Shown piece after piece: positions 63,038 through 64,000 of a stretch of 64,000 bases of DNA. The position numbers and the translations under genes were made by a program. The stretch covers positions 1-64,000 of the forward strand of contig JAEZBO010000267.1 in NCBI GenBank assembly GCA_023427085.1, read 5' to 3'. How positions within the stretch are numbered: the stretch's first letter is position 1; the number at the start of each line of letters is the position of its first letter. The stretch comes from Pseudomonadota bacterium (lineage in GTDB: Bacteria > Pseudomonadota > Gammaproteobacteria > Burkholderiales > Burkholderiaceae_B). A model generated the notes under the pieces. The model did no database searches. It was not told where the DNA came from and worked only from the letters and a program-made list of their open reading frames with translations.

Positions 63038-64000
63038 CGTCTTCCTCTTCTTGGTAATCGAGCGTGATCGTCGACAGCGGCAGCGTCAGCATCACCGAGG
63101 CGCCGCCATCGGGCAGGTTGGCCGCGGTGACGTGTCCGCCCAGCGTGCGCGCGACGTTGACGACCAGGAACAGGCCCAGGCCGCCGCCCGGTCGCCCCTT
63201 GCTGGACTGGTAGGGCTTGCCCAGGCGCTTGAGCATGTCGGGCGCGAAGCCGGCGCCGCGGTCGGTGACGGTGATGCGCAGCCGGTCGTCGACCCGGCTG
63301 GCCTGCAGGCCGACCCAGCCGGGCGAGGATTCGAGCGCGTTGTCCAGCACGTTGCCGATCATCTGCTTGATGGCCGAGTCCGAGACCATCGGCAGGTCCT
63401 TGCCGAACTGGTTATCGTAGTCCAGCTGCGCGGCCGGGCGCGTCGACAGCCATTCCTGCACCAGATCGTCAAGGAAGGTGCGCACCGTGGTCTGCTCCAG
63501 CGATTCGCTGCGCGCCTCGCCGGCCGACAGCAGGATGCCGCTGACGATGGATTTGCAGCGCAGCACCTGCGCCTGCATCTCGGCCAGCTCCTGCATCAGC
63601 TCGGGGTTGGCGGTGAACGGCGGCATGCGGCGCCAGTCGCCCAGGATGACCGCCAGCGTGGCCAGCGGCGTGCCCAGCTCGTGGGCGGCGCCCGAAGCCA
63701 GCAGGCCCATGCGCACGATGTGTTCTTCCTCGGCGGCGCGCTGGCGCAGGTCGGCCAGCCGGGCGTCGCGGCGCCGCAGGTTCTGGTTGATGCGGGTGAT
63801 GAAGATGACCAGCAGCGCGGCGTTCAGCGCGAAGCAGATCAGCATGCCCTGGATGTAGGGGCTGCCGAGCCCCTCGTCGTGGTCGGGCGGCAAGGCCAGC
63901 GGCGCACCGGTCAGCGCCAGGCCGGCGAAGCACAGTGCGGTGACGCCGACGATCGCCCAGGTCGACCAGGGCTTGAGCAACACCGCGCCCAGGCTGACCT
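63027..64000 (-). CDS. regB: Redox sensor histidine kinase RegB/PrrB/ActS family (5' end outside window)
   Basis: The C-terminal 324 residues; the frame is open to the right edge, so the first membrane spans are missing. Visible are the last membrane spans (TWAIVGVTALCFAGLAL, LICFALNAALLVIFI), the family H box GAAHELGTPLATLAVILGDW, VLRCKSIVSGIL with a Cys near the position of the redox-active Cys of RegB, and the ATPase motifs (NVLDNALESSP, DRGAGFAP, GGGLGLFLVVNVA). It phosphorylates RegA according to respiratory redox state. Confidence 0.94.
   Translation of the reverse strand, partial: VSLGAVLLKPWSTWAIVGVTALCFAGLALTGAPLALPPDHDEGLGSPYIQGMLICFALNAALLVIFITRINQNLRRRDARLADLRQRAAEEEHIVRMGLLASGAAHELGTPLATLAVILGDWRRMPPFTANPELMQELAEMQAQVLRCKSIVSGILLSAGEARSESLEQTTVRTFLDDLVQEWLSTRPAAQLDYDNQFGKDLPMVSDSAIKQMIGNVLDNALESSPGWVGLQASRVDDRLRITVTDRGAGFAPDMLKRLGKPYQSSKGRPGGGLGLFLVVNVARTLGGHVTAANLPDGGASVMLTLPLSTITLDYQEEEDDES

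Overview
The window is GC-rich (clearly above 60% by eye) and reads as chromosomal DNA of a betaproteobacterium. Gene content and order (dnaG-rpoD-tRNA, recA-recX beside a TctD/TctE-type two-component pair, a DUF2889 gene before sucCD, tandem terC genes, hemCDXY, a RegB/RegA pair) point to Burkholderiales, probably Alcaligenaceae near Bordetella/Achromobacter/Pigmentiphaga. The genus is inference. No CRISPR array, insertion sequence, rRNA operon or replication origin was seen.

Layout. 1-3511: 3' part of dnaG, rpoD, a tRNA with CAU anticodon that looks like tRNA-Ile2, and a strong terminator. 3520-6350: small orphan genes, many unrecognised. 6457-9551: a Tat lipoprotein phosphoesterase, an orphan Nif11-like small protein and a small membrane protein. 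9626-15058: class V aminotransferase, Gate-domain membrane protein, initiator tRNA, PH-domain protein, GNAT, VOC protein, small hypotheticals and a cold shock gene with a long leader. 15144-20517: M23 peptidase, lipoprotein, an ECF sigma/anti-sigma pair with a secreted DUF4394 protein, rdgC and a small membrane protein. 20520-25667: a TetR regulator divergent from a five-gene putative lipid-modification operon (chalcone-isomerase-like, FAD oxidase, DUF1365, CFA-synthase-like methyltransferase, NTF2-like), with a near-perfect palindrome in the divergent region. 26082-31050: a second-type methionine aminopeptidase, an MHS transporter and a TctD/TctE-like pair. 31139-32902: recA-recX behind a LexA box. 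33013-36402: metR and metE, divergent. 36515-41226: DUF2889, sucCD, two terC paralogues with structured leaders, and a 40-residue membrane peptide. 41240-47808: hemC, hemD, hemX, hemY, ppa, a fumarylacetoacetate-hydrolase-family gene and a periplasmic protein.

48923-58418 is the most accessory-looking part: a compact Tad/Flp-like pilus or secretion locus of overlapping genes (Flp-like pilin, TadG-like, TadE-like, unknown exported protein, CpaB, secretin, an FHA-CpaF fusion ATPase, TadB, TadC). A DUF192 gene follows whose reading frame has no stop before it runs through the antisense of the next gene. No TadZ/CpaE, prepilin peptidase or TadD is present here. The window ends with a BPSS1780-family membrane protein, thrB, a FUSC-family protein and the redox pair regA-regB (regB truncated by the window edge).

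Several genes share regulatory logic. The recA, tetR/lipid-operon and methionine aminopeptidase promoters each carry a palindrome in or beside the -35/-10 region. The cspA gene, both terC genes and a small zinc-ribbon gene have hairpins or long leaders that suggest post-transcriptional control.
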